Assembly: GCA_963757945.1 (NCBI GenBank)
Contig: CAVWTN010000002.1
Span: 2,170,001 to 2,234,000 of the forward strand
Direction of reading: 5' to 3'
Length of the DNA stretch: 64,000 nucleotides
Source of the DNA: CAVWTN01 sp963757945
GTDB lineage: Bacteria; Vulcanimicrobiota; Vulcanimicrobiia; Vulcanimicrobiales; Vulcanimicrobiaceae
This document shows positions 8,575 to 16,276 of the stretch, piece by piece (the stretch's first letter is position 1; the number at the start of each line of letters is the position of its first letter). The notes beneath the pieces are model-generated. The model was not told where the DNA came from, searched no databases, and saw only the letters and a list, made by a program, of their open reading frames with translations. The position numbers and the translations under genes were made by a program.

Positions 8575-9566
8575 CAGAAACCTCCGGAACGAACGGCGAG
8601 CGCCGCGACGAGCATGCCCCAGACGAACGGGGGGATGCCGGTGGCACAATACCAGGGCGCGAGTTTGGCGGGATCCGAGGCGAGCTTGCGCTGCATCGGA
8701 AGCTGCACGAGGAACAGCACCGCCATCACACCCGCGGCGAGATACATGTGATACGCGAGCACGTACGCGATCGCGAGCACTTGGAAGAGATCGATGAAGA
8801 CGATCGCGGCCTTCAGCGCGTTCTCGCGGCCGAGCAACACCGGCAGCGAGCGCAGCCCCAGGCGCCGATCGCCTTCGTAACTCTTGAAATCGTTGAGCGT
8901 CATCAAGCCATGCGAGCCGAGCGAATAGAGCGACGCCAGCACGAGGGTTCCGGTCGAGACATGCCCGAAGCTCGCGGCGCCCGCGACCCAGGCGAAGCCT
9001 TCGTACGAAAACGCGCAGGCCGCGTTCGCGAGCCAGCCGTTACGCGCCTTGAGGCGCAGCGGCGGCATGCTGTACGCGAGCGCCAGCACGATCCCGCCGA
9101 TCGCGATGTAGCCGACTTGCGGCGAGAGCAAGAACGCGACGACGACGGAGAGCGCGAACAGCACGAGCGAAACGGCGGCGACCGTGCCGGGCGAAAGTTG
9201 GTTCGCCGCCGTCGGCCGTTCCGGTTCGTTGATCCGATCGACGTCGCGATCGTACCAATCGTTGACGACCTGCGAGAGCGCGCACAGCAGCGGGCCCGCG
9301 AGCACCATGCCGAGCAGGATCCGGCCGATCGAACCGATGTCCCAGTGCGCGTTTCCGGACGCGACGCAGCCGACGAGCCAGGCCCACATCGGCGCGAACC
9401 AGGTGCCCGGCTTCATGAACGTGCGCAAGGATGCGTTGATGTTCGCCGCGCCGTGTTCACGGCTGGCGAACGGCAACATCATCGCGCCAAGATGTCCGGC
9501 CGTCGAAACGGTCGAGCGCGCGGTTTCGCGTAACGTCGAGATCTTCTGCTCCGGGGCTGTTGACAT
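8574..9566 (-). CDS. bchG: Bacteriochlorophyll/chlorophyll synthase BchG
   Basis: A 330-residue integral membrane UbiA-type prenyltransferase that esterifies bacteriochlorophyllide with geranylgeranyl or phytyl diphosphate. The Mg-diphosphate motif is NDWYDRDVDRINEPERP, and the second acidic motif is LNDFKSYEGDRRLGLRSLPV. About eight or nine hydrophobic helices are apparent. It starts three bases after the bchB stop (TAA-ggg-ATG) and overlaps bchP, so it is embedded in one transcription unit. The first 45 residues are a polar cytoplasmic extension before KPGTWFAPMWAW. Confidence 0.95.
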   Translation of the reverse strand: MSTAPEQKISTLRETARSTVSTAGHLGAMMLPFASREHGAANINASLRTFMKPGTWFAPMWAWLVGCVASGNAHWDIGSIGRILLGMVLAGPLLCALSQVVNDWYDRDVDRINEPERPTAANQLSPGTVAAVSLVLFALSVVVAFLLSPQVGYIAIGGIVLALAYSMPPLRLKARNGWLANAACAFSYEGFAWVAGAASFGHVSTGTLVLASLYSLGSHGLMTLNDFKSYEGDRRLGLRSLPVLLGRENALKAAIVFIDLFQVLAIAYVLAYHMYLAAGVMAVLFLVQLPMQRKLASDPAKLAPWYCATGIPPFVWGMLVAALAVRSGGF

Positions 9567-9569
9567 CCC

Positions 9570-11141
9570 TTAACCCCCGATGTGTTCCCGCGCGCGCAGC
9601 ACGACGCCTTCGTCGATCGTCGTGATGCGGTGTTCGCGTGCGAATTTTTCGATGTTGGTCCGGGCCTTTTTGCGGACGAAGAACGGGACCCGCGACATAA
9701 GTCGCTCCGCCGTCGCGTCCCACACGAGCGAGCCGCCCCCATCATCTCCGCTCGCCGCGACGACCGTCTGCGCGGGCGTTTGCGCCGGCGCGGAGGGCGC
9801 TTGGGACGGCGTTTGCGGCACGTGCTCGGGTTCCGGCGCCGCTTCCGCGAAGCGCCCCTGCCCGCGCGGCCCGAACGTCTCGATCAGGTGGTGTTCCAAG
9901 CCGAGCACCTGCGTCGAGTTCACGAGGTCGCCGAGGTGGTTCGCCCCGTCGTAGCCGACGAACGGCGCGTAGCCGAGCGGGAAGTTCAGGATGTGCGCGG
10001 GCGGCGAGATGACCGCGCACGGCACGCCGAAGCCGCTCGCCGAATGGCGCTCCATCTGCGAGCCGAACATGATGTCGGGCCGCGTCTGGTCGATCTCACG
10101 CGCGACTTCGCGATAGTCGTCGGTCACGAGCACGCGGTCCGTCACGTCCGCGACGCGTTCGCGCAGCCAGCCGCCGTACTCGAGCACGTAGGTCCCGACG
10201 AAATCGACCAGCATGTCCAGCTCGTCGCGTAGCGCGCGGGCGATCCCGGCCGCCGCCGTCGGCGTCCCGAAGACCGCGACGCGCTTCCCCGAGAGCGCGT
10301 GCGCGTCGACGGTCCGGGCGTACCACAAGAGGTGCGCGTCCTTGGCCGCCGCCGCGATCCGGCCGGCCGGGATCTCGACGAGCGCGCACAGCTCCCGCAG
10401 GAAGCGCGTCGTCCCCGCCTCGCCGTACGGCAGTGCCTGCGTCCAGGGCGTCCCGAACCGCTCGTGCAGAAACTCGACCGTGGGCTGCGCGAGTTCGACC
10501 GCCGTCGGGATGTTGACCCAGGCCCGCCCGAGCGTCGCGAGATCGCCCGGCGAGGCGCCCAGCGGCACGACCGCGTTGACCTCGATCCCGACCGCCGCCA
10601 GCATCCGGCGCAGCGATTCGATGTTGCTGTGGTCGTGAAACCCGATCAGCGAGGGCCCGATGATGTTGACCGAGGGCCGCTCGCTGCGCGGCACGTCCTT
10701 TACGAAATGCGCGACCAATTCGCGCACGGTCTTCGCGAACGCACTCGTCTCGTTGTCGCGCACGGGGTGCGCCGTCGCCTGGAAGATCTCGGCCTTGACC
10801 GAGCCCGGCTCCATCATCGAGATCTCGCCGTCGAGCGGCTCCTGCAGCACGCTCGCCGTCCCGCTGCGCGTCACCACGATCAGCTCCGGCCGTTCCCGCC
10901 GGTCCACTTCGCGCAGCAGCGCCGGAATGTTCGCGCTCGCCCCCGCGAGCGTCGCTTCGGAGAGGCCGCACACGCTCATCGGCGGCGTCACGCCGAGCCG
11001 CTCGAACATCGCGAGCATGATCGTAGCGTAGCCGTCGCCCTTGGGCGCGCGCAGCACCGCATGCACCTTCGCCATCGAAGCCGCCGCCCGGCAAACCCCG
11101 ACATGCGCCGGCGCCTGATAACTCCAAATCGCGAGCTTCAT
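9570..11141 (-). CDS. bchB: Light-independent protochlorophyllide reductase subunit B
   Basis: A 523-residue NifK-like subunit of the dark-operative protochlorophyllide reductase. The fourth NB-cluster ligand expected from BchB, an aspartate, is present as D36 in APKGDGYATI. FGSQMERHSASGFGVPCAVI and the C-terminal domain PFFVRKKARTNIEKFAREH are BchB-specific. A Pro/Ala/Gln-rich linker (about residues 435-475) separates the core from the C-terminal domain. The reading frame is open for 58 further codons upstream, but that part lies inside a palindrome, so I start at MKLAIWSYQAP. It is separated from bchN by that 231-base spacer. Confidence 0.95.
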   Translation of the reverse strand: MKLAIWSYQAPAHVGVCRAAASMAKVHAVLRAPKGDGYATIMLAMFERLGVTPPMSVCGLSEATLAGASANIPALLREVDRRERPELIVVTRSGTASVLQEPLDGEISMMEPGSVKAEIFQATAHPVRDNETSAFAKTVRELVAHFVKDVPRSERPSVNIIGPSLIGFHDHSNIESLRRMLAAVGIEVNAVVPLGASPGDLATLGRAWVNIPTAVELAQPTVEFLHERFGTPWTQALPYGEAGTTRFLRELCALVEIPAGRIAAAAKDAHLLWYARTVDAHALSGKRVAVFGTPTAAAGIARALRDELDMLVDFVGTYVLEYGGWLRERVADVTDRVLVTDDYREVAREIDQTRPDIMFGSQMERHSASGFGVPCAVISPPAHILNFPLGYAPFVGYDGANHLGDLVNSTQVLGLEHHLIETFGPRGQGRFAEAAPEPEHVPQTPSQAPSAPAQTPAQTVVAASGDDGGGSLVWDATAERLMSRVPFFVRKKARTNIEKFAREHRITTIDEGVVLRAREHIGG

Positions 11142-11157
11142 CGTGCGGGCCCCCGGC

Positions 11158-11314
11158 TGGGGTCCTGGGGCGGGACGACGGGGGGCGTCGGGACCGCTCT
11201 GAGTTTTTCCATCCTGGAAAAACTCAGGCTGCTCGGCTCCTCGCTCCCGCCATCCATGGCTCCGCTCGTCGTCCGAGCTCCCGCCGCCCCCCGTCGTCCC
11301 GCCCCAGGACCCCA
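11158..11314. repeat. Nested perfect palindromes between bchN and bchB
   Basis: A 29-base arm at 11159-11187 is perfectly complementary to 11285-11313, extended by one more pair (11158/11314). Inside the roughly 100-base loop sits a second perfect hairpin: CTGAGTTTTTCC at 11199-11210, a five-base loop, and GGAAAAACTCAG at 11216-11227. The element fills most of the 231-base gap between the bchN stop and the bchB start. It has no T-run on either strand. It could be a palindromic mobile or repetitive element, an mRNA-processing or stability hairpin that sets the BchN:BchB ratio, or a terminator/attenuator. Confidence 0.85.
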
Positions 11315-11372
11315 ATGGGGCCGTTCGCGCTCGAGGACGAGGTCCGCAGCACCGGCCCGGCCCAGCCGCAAC

Positions 11373-12686
11373 TTACGCATGCGTGCTAACCGGCTGCCGG
11401 AAGAACGACAGGTCGATCGGCGTTGCCACCGCGCCGTCGGCCGCGCGGCGCTTTGCGAGCGCGTCGTGGCGGCGCAGGCAGGCCGTGAACAGGCCGAAGA
11501 GGGTGGCGGCCCCCGAGAAGCCGTGGATCGGCTGGAACGTGAGCTCCGTCGACCACTTGACGTTGAAGCCCATCCCCTCGAGCGGGTTCGCGACGTTCAA
11601 GCTCGCGACCACGAGGTCGGGCTGCTGCGCCGAGAGCCGGGCGAAGAGTTCGAAGCGGTCCGGCCGCTCCAACACGTCGATGCCGGCCAGCGCGGCGGTT
11701 TCCAGCGCGTGATACTTGCGGAAGACGTTCGGCGTCCCGACGACCTCGATGCGGGCGCCGGCGGCGCGCAGCGTGCGCGCGAGCGGCAGCTCGAGCATCG
11801 TGTCCGAGGCGAACGCGATCGAGCGGCCGCGGAGTTGTTCGGTTTGGGGGGCGAGTGCGGCCCAGGCGGCCGATTCGCGGGCCGCATAGGAGACTTGCTT
11901 GCCGAACGCGGCGGCGAGCGTTTCGTAGAACGCCCGGGCGCCGTCCGGGCCGTAGGGGAAGATCGTCTTGTGCAGCGCGCAGCCGCGTTCGCGCTGGGCG
12001 TACGTGACGCTGCCGTACAGGAACGGGCTGATGGGCGCAAGCACCGTGTTCGGGCCGATCGCCGGGAGGTCTAGGGCGCTTTCCGCGGGCAGGAAGGCCG
12101 GCTCGGGCAGGCCCATGCGGGCGCACTCCAGGCGGATCTCCGCCTCCTCGAACGCGGAGATGCAGCCGAGGATCACGAGGTTCCGCTCTTGCGTCACCGG
12201 CGCGCGTTCGATCATCGCGGTCAGGACGTGATCCTCGCCCTGCGTGTAGGACGGGTCGAAGCCGTCCAGGCGGCAGGGGTAGACGCGGACGCCGAACTCC
12301 GCTTCGAGCGGCGGGGCACAGCCGGGCACGTTCATCTTGAGGATCTCGGGCGTGCAGGTCGAGGCCAGGAAGATCGCGCTCGGCTCGTGCTCGGCGACGA
12401 TCGCTTGGACCAGGGGGCGCAGGCCCGTCAGCGGGTCGGCGCCGGAGAGGTCGTCCTCATCCAGGACGGCGGTCGCGAAGCGCGGCTTCGCGAAGATCAT
12501 GACGCCCAGCGCCGTCTGGAGGAAGCCTTGGCACGACCCCGTGCCCACGACCAAAAAGAAGCTGTCCTGCATCTTGTGATGCAGCCAGCCGATCGGCGCG
12601 AGGGAACAGAAGTCATCGCGTTCGATGGTGTCGACTTGGGTGTCGAACACGGCGTTGGCACCTCCGGACGTGGCTTTGGATACCAT
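11373..12686 (-). CDS. bchN: Light-independent protochlorophyllide reductase subunit N
   Basis: A 437-residue NifD-like subunit that pairs with BchB to reduce ring D of protochlorophyllide without light. The three cysteines that hold the NB 4Fe-4S cluster are C27 (DDFCSLAPIGW), C52 (VVGTGSCQGFLQ) and C111 (FLASTCTPEILK), spaced as expected. LQTALGVMIFAKPRF is also characteristic. It is the first gene of a leftward unit bchN-bchB-bchG-bchP. Its promoter should lie within 12687-12913, which it shares with a small divergent gene. The iron protein partner, bchL, lies about 48 kb away. Confidence 0.95.
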   Translation of the reverse strand: MVSKATSGGANAVFDTQVDTIERDDFCSLAPIGWLHHKMQDSFFLVVGTGSCQGFLQTALGVMIFAKPRFATAVLDEDDLSGADPLTGLRPLVQAIVAEHEPSAIFLASTCTPEILKMNVPGCAPPLEAEFGVRVYPCRLDGFDPSYTQGEDHVLTAMIERAPVTQERNLVILGCISAFEEAEIRLECARMGLPEPAFLPAESALDLPAIGPNTVLAPISPFLYGSVTYAQRERGCALHKTIFPYGPDGARAFYETLAAAFGKQVSYAARESAAWAALAPQTEQLRGRSIAFASDTMLELPLARTLRAAGARIEVVGTPNVFRKYHALETAALAGIDVLERPDRFELFARLSAQQPDLVVASLNVANPLEGMGFNVKWSTELTFQPIHGFSGAATLFGLFTACLRRHDALAKRRAADGAVATPIDLSFFRQPVSTHA

Positions 12687-12913
12687 GATGCAGCCCGCGG
12701 CACGGCGATGGGGTGATAGCAGTCACGGGCCTCCGGGGCGTCCCCGTGCCGGGTCCCGCGTTCGCTCGATCGAGCGCCGAGAGGCATGCCGTGGACGTGC
12801 CCGTAGGCACGCCGCCGAGCCGCGGGAATCGCGGGGCCGGCAACGATTTCCGGCGTATGCTTGATGTGGGCGGGCGCCGATAATGATCTGGGGCGCGCGC
12901 CGCGCCCGCTTGA
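12687..12913. other. Divergent intergenic region upstream of bchN
   Basis: This 227-base gap between bchN (leftward) and a small rightward gene should hold the promoter of the bchNBGP operon. I see a hairpin CGTGCC-cgta-GGCACG near 12796-12811, but no convincing -35/-10 pair and no clear TGT-N12-ACA motif of the PpsR/CrtJ type known from purple bacteria. Confidence 0.4.
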
Positions 12914-13159
12914 ATGACGAAAGCTTGTGGCGAGGATATGACGACCCATCCGATTTTCGATGACGGTACGGCGGAGCTGCGCAGCGATTGCGCGGTGAAG
13001 GCGGCGGCCCTTTCGGATGACGCTCTGCACGACGAGCTGGCGTTCGCCTACAGCTTCGGGCCGGAAAAGGATGAAGAAGAGCCCGAAGGCATCTGGTTCG
13101 AACTCCTGCAAGCGGAGCGCGCGAAGCGAGGCCTGCCGGAGGATTTCGGCAAGCACTGA
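12914..13159 (+). CDS. Small acidic hypothetical protein
   Basis: An 81-residue soluble acidic protein with no signal peptide or membrane segment. The C-terminal half (DDALHDELAFAYSFGPEKDE then EPEGIWFELLQAERAKRGLP) is predicted helical with charged faces. An alternative start at 12938 would give 73 residues; neither start has a well-spaced Shine-Dalgarno sequence. It ends seven bases before the GTG of the next reading frame and may be co-transcribed with it. I do not recognise a family. Confidence 0.6.
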   Translation: MTKACGEDMTTHPIFDDGTAELRSDCAVKAAALSDDALHDELAFAYSFGPEKDEEEPEGIWFELLQAERAKRGLPEDFGKH

Positions 13160-13166
13160 TCCGCCG

Positions 13167-14000
13167 GTGCGAACGAGCGAGCCCACGGTCTACGTGTTGC
13201 TGTGCGCAGACGGCTCGCTGTACACGGGGTGGACGACGGGCCTCGCCGCGCGGGTCCGCGCGCATCTCAACGGGACCGCCGCGCGTTACACGCGTTCGCG
13301 TCTGCCGTGCATGCTGCTCGCCTGGTGGACGGCCGGCGATCGCTCGAGCGCGATGAGCGAGGAAGCCGCTTTCAAGAAGCTCTCGCGCGCGGAAAAACTC
13401 GAAGCGTTGCGCCGCGGACAGGTGTTCGGCCGAACGCTGCGCAACGCCCCGCTACTCGAATCGCATGCAACGCGGCCCACACGACGCGGCCGCCAGGGAG
13501 GAACGATGCCCGCCAACACTCCGCCGACCGGCGCCGAACTCGACACGCTCGCCGCCGAGGCTGCAACCGTCCAGGCTCGTCTCGCAACGAAGAAAGGCGA
13601 TATCGTCTTTCGCTTCTATCCGGTCGAAGCGCGCCAGCATTCCGCCGCGTTCATCAAGCTCGCGCGCGCCGGTTTCTACGACGGCTTGACGTTTCACCGC
13701 GTGGAACCGGGCTTCGTGATTCAGGGCGGCTGCCCGCAGGGCACGGGGACCGGCGGACCCGGCTACAATCTCGATGCGGAGTTCAACTCTCTGCCGCACG
13801 TCAAGGGGACCGTCGCGATGGCCCGCGCCACGCATCCGAACTCGGCCGGCTCGCAGTTCTACATCTGTCTCGACGACGCGCGCTTTCTCGATAAGCAATA
13901 CACGGTCTTCGGCCAGACGACCGCCGGCCAAGACGTCGTGGACGCGATCCGCAAGGGCGACGTCATCGAGAAAGTGACGATCGAACCGCTCGGCAAATAG
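13167..14000 (+). CDS. Continuous reading frame: GIY-YIG nuclease domain joined to a cyclophilin domain
   Basis: From a GTG at 13167 the frame runs 277 codons with no stop between two domains. Residues about 5-85 form a GIY-YIG (UPF0213/YhbQ-like) domain: VYVLLCADGSLYTGWTTG, then an RVRAHLNGTAARYTRSRLP segment. Residues 114-277 are a complete cyclophilin. The frame could give a fusion protein, or the cyclophilin could be made separately from an internal ATG at 13506 that has a strong AGGGAGG site. GIY-YIG proteins of this type normally stand alone at 80-100 residues. Loss of a GIY-YIG stop codon is one simple history. Confidence 0.65.
   Translation: MRTSEPTVYVLLCADGSLYTGWTTGLAARVRAHLNGTAARYTRSRLPCMLLAWWTAGDRSSAMSEEAAFKKLSRAEKLEALRRGQVFGRTLRNAPLLESHATRPTRRGRQGGTMPANTPPTGAELDTLAAEAATVQARLATKKGDIVFRFYPVEARQHSAAFIKLARAGFYDGLTFHRVEPGFVIQGGCPQGTGTGGPGYNLDAEFNSLPHVKGTVAMARATHPNSAGSQFYICLDDARFLDKQYTVFGQTTAGQDVVDAIRKGDVIEKVTIEPLGK
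13506..14000 (+). CDS. Peptidyl-prolyl cis-trans isomerase, cyclophilin type (internal start)
   Basis: A 164-residue cyclophilin read from the ATG at 13506, preceded by AGGGAGG five bases upstream, the best ribosome binding site in this frame. The catalytic core reads GLTFHRVEPGFVIQGG, with conserved R, F and Q residues, followed by AMARATHPNSAGSQFYIC and the DKQYTVFGQTTAGQDVVDAI segment. No signal peptide is seen, so it is cytoplasmic and probably assists proline isomerisation in folding. It may be made alone or as the tail of the GIY-YIG fusion frame. Confidence 0.9.
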   Translation: MPANTPPTGAELDTLAAEAATVQARLATKKGDIVFRFYPVEARQHSAAFIKLARAGFYDGLTFHRVEPGFVIQGGCPQGTGTGGPGYNLDAEFNSLPHVKGTVAMARATHPNSAGSQFYICLDDARFLDKQYTVFGQTTAGQDVVDAIRKGDVIEKVTIEPLGK

Positions 14001-14037
14001 ACGAATCCTTCGCAAACCTCGCCGTGTTGGAAAGAGC

Positions 14038-14505
14038 ATGAGTACCGCAACACAAGTGCGCGACCTGACGGCCGCGCTCAATCGCGAACAAGCCAACGCG
14101 CTGGTCCTGTATCTTAATCTGAAGAAGTACCACTGGCTGACCTACGGCCCGCATTTCCGCGACATCCATCTGCTCTTCGACGACGTCGCCACGGCGGTGT
14201 TCGAGACGATCGACGAGCTCGCGGAACGCGCGATCATCATCGACGGCAAGCCCGTCGCCGATCCGAGCGCTTACCTGCCGCTCGCGACGGTGCACGGCTC
14301 GAGCGGCGAGCTTTCGGTGCGCGCGAGCATCGAAGAGGCGATCGCGGGCCTGGATACGATCATCAACGAGCAGCACGAAGACGCGAACGCCGCGGCGGAC
14401 GCGGGGGATATCGGGACGGCCGATCTCTATACCCGCATCGTGCAGACGCACCAGAAGAACCGCTGGTTCTTGCGTCAGGTCCTCAAGAAGAACGACGGGT
14501 TCTAG
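14038..14505 (+). CDS. Dps-family ferritin-like DNA-binding/iron storage protein
   Basis: A 155-residue four-helix protein of the Dps family. The intersubunit ferroxidase signature KKYHWLTYGPHFRDIHLLFD continues into VATAVFETIDELAERA, supplying the H, H, D and E ligands. Dps oligomers oxidise and store Fe(II) using peroxide and can coat DNA under stress. It starts 37 bases after the cyclophilin, preceded by a GGAAAG ribosome site. It lacks an obvious lysine-rich N-terminal tail, so DNA binding is uncertain. Confidence 0.93.
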   Translation: MSTATQVRDLTAALNREQANALVLYLNLKKYHWLTYGPHFRDIHLLFDDVATAVFETIDELAERAIIIDGKPVADPSAYLPLATVHGSSGELSVRASIEEAIAGLDTIINEQHEDANAAADAGDIGTADLYTRIVQTHQKNRWFLRQVLKKNDGF

Positions 14506-14518
14506 GCCGCTCGGGCCT
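14504..14518. terminator. Possible bidirectional terminator between dps and the beta-lactamase-like gene
   Basis: AGGCC-gctcg-GGCCT forms a short stem that includes the dps stop codon and ends at the convergent gene's stop. No T-run follows, so the call is weak. Confidence 0.3.
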
Positions 14519-15393
14519 TACGCGCCGAACGCGGCATAGATGACGCGCGAGACACGGCCGATCGCCGCGTTTCCGCGTTCCGGATAGAGCAAGTCCGCGG
14601 TGTAGGCCGCGACGACGTACGGTGACGGGCCGAACGGATCGACCGCGCCGACGTCGTTGCGGACGCGCTCGAGTTCGCCCGTCTTGTTTGCGACCGGCAC
14701 GCCGCTCGGGATGCCGCGGGGGATCTTCGTGCGATCTTCCTGATCGAGCATGATGCGCAGGATGCGGCGGCACCCTTCCTGTGAAGCGAGCGCCGTCGTC
14801 TCCCCCCGCGCGCCGCGCGTCAGGCCCAAGAGGAACGTCCCCATGTCGCGCGGCGAGGTGACGTTCTCGCTGCGCCGCCAAACGGGGGGCTCGTCCGTGA
14901 AGTGGCGGGCGAGGCGCGTGCGGTCCAGACTGAGATCCGCCGCGACCGCGTTGATGCGCTCGAAGCCGAGCGACGTGATGAGCACGTTGGAGGCGGTGTT
15001 GTCGCTGTGCACGATCATGGCGCGCAGCAGCGCGCTCGCGCTGTAGCGGCGGCCGGGGCGCGTTCCGCTGAGTATCGGCGAGCCGCCGACGATATCGCTC
15101 GCTCGAACGGGGAGCGGCTCGTCGAGTGCGGAGGAGTCCTCGTCGGCAGAACGCACGAGCGCGGCGGCGATCAGCAGCTTGATCGTGCTCGCGGCGGGGA
15201 AGACCTCGTCGGCGTGCAGCTCGATCGGATCCGACGAGCCGTCCAGGGGTACCGCGAACACGCCGATGCGCCCGTGCGCTAGTTGCGCGGCTGCGGCGAT
15301 GGTGCCGCTCGAAGGCTGCGCGGCAGCGAGCCGCGCCGATCCGAGGGCGACGGCGCCCGTGATGCCCGCGACGATGAATTCGCTGCGCCTCAC
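14518..15393 (-). CDS. Class A beta-lactamase-like serine hydrolase, exported
   Basis: A 291-residue protein starting at GTG 15393, giving MRRSEFIVAGITGAVALG, a signal peptide with a twin-arginine start. The three serine beta-lactamase/DD-peptidase motifs are present: ASTIKL (SxxK), HSDNTASN (SDN) and NKTGEL (KTG). SENVTSPRDM matches the region after the omega loop in beta-lactamase2 proteins, but the classical omega-loop ExxLN is not obvious. It may therefore be a penicillinase or a cell-wall peptidase. It is divergent from an amidase gene 57 bases away, which suggests a peptidoglycan role. Confidence 0.87.
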   Translation of the reverse strand: MRRSEFIVAGITGAVALGSARLAAAQPSSGTIAAAAQLAHGRIGVFAVPLDGSSDPIELHADEVFPAASTIKLLIAAALVRSADEDSSALDEPLPVRASDIVGGSPILSGTRPGRRYSASALLRAMIVHSDNTASNVLITSLGFERINAVAADLSLDRTRLARHFTDEPPVWRRSENVTSPRDMGTFLLGLTRGARGETTALASQEGCRRILRIMLDQEDRTKIPRGIPSGVPVANKTGELERVRNDVGAVDPFGPSPYVVAAYTADLLYPERGNAAIGRVSRVIYAAFGA

Positions 15394-15450
15394 GCGCGGA
15401 ACGTTTACGCGCGCGAGGTCCCGCACCTTTCGCGCGGAAGCGCACGTGTG

Positions 15451-16131
15451 ATGCTCGTCCGCAGACGCGTGCTCGGCAGCTTTGTCGCGTTGCTCCTCTT
15501 GGCTGCCGCGCCTGCCGTTGCGGCGCCGGCCGCCGGCGCGCCGGCGGGCGCCCTGTCGGGACGGATCTTCGTGATCGATCCCGGGCACGGCACGCGCTTG
15601 CCCGGCGGTGATTGGCTGAACACGGGCGCCGCCGGACCGCACGGCGTTGCGGAGCGGGACGTCGTGCTCGGCATCGGGGAGAAGCTCGCGCGCCGGCTGC
15701 GCGCGCTCGGCGCGCGCGTCGTGCTGACGCGCAGCTATGCGGCGCCGATTCGCACGGCGACGAACAAATCGCGCGACAACCGCGCGCGCGCGAAGCTCGC
15801 GAACGAAATCGGCGCGACGGCGTTCCTCTCGCTGCATGCCGATTCGTCGACCGATCCCGCGGCGCGCGGCACGAGCGTCTTCTGGCTGCACGACGATTCG
15901 GTCGCGCTCGCGCGCGCCGTGCGCGCCCAGCTCGCTCCGCTGGGCCTGGGCGAATCGCAATTCCGCGCGCGCGACCTCGCCGTGACGGATGAAGCGCGCG
16001 TCCCCGCCGTCCTGATCGAACTCGGCTTCCTCTCAAACCCCGGGCAAGAACGCCTGCTCTCCTCCGCCCCCTTTCAGGAACGCGAAGCGGAAGCGCTCGC
16101 TCGCGCGCTGCTAGACCTTTACTCGAACTAG
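15451..16131 (+). CDS. N-acetylmuramoyl-L-alanine amidase (Amidase_3), secreted
   Basis: A 226-residue enzyme that cleaves the bond between muramic acid and the stem peptide. The start at 15451 gives MLVRRRVLGSFVALLLLAAA, a clear signal peptide ending near residue 27. Zinc ligands and catalytic residues follow the family order: H in VIDPGHG, E in GVAERDVVLG, H in LSLHADS and E in LIELGFLSNPGQ. It is divergent from the beta-lactamase-like gene. The catalytic domain is complete and no separate cell-wall-binding domain is seen. Confidence 0.92.
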   Translation: MLVRRRVLGSFVALLLLAAAPAVAAPAAGAPAGALSGRIFVIDPGHGTRLPGGDWLNTGAAGPHGVAERDVVLGIGEKLARRLRALGARVVLTRSYAAPIRTATNKSRDNRARAKLANEIGATAFLSLHADSSTDPAARGTSVFWLHDDSVALARAVRAQLAPLGLGESQFRARDLAVTDEARVPAVLIELGFLSNPGQERLLSSAPFQEREAEALARALLDLYSN

Positions 16132-16276
16132 GCTGCGAGCGGTCAGCTCCCTAGGCTTGCGCCATTCTTGCTCTGCGAACGCCGCCGCATCAGCGCCCAG
16201 CGGGGTCTTCGGTGCAACCTGGTGACCAGCAGCGCGTCGGCGTAACCATTCGCACTGTGGTTCGGTCGTATGGTTC

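Noticed and set aside
7187..8647. A 486-codon open frame on the same strand as bchP
   Set aside because: It is a shadow of bchP: arginine- and glycine-rich, no fold or motif, while the bchP frame has complete FAD motifs.
11142..11315. Extension of bchB upstream by 58 codons (MGSWGGTTGGGG...)
   Set aside because: The extension lies within the palindrome and is not BchB-like; the BchB family begins at MKLAIWSY, which puts the ligand at D36.
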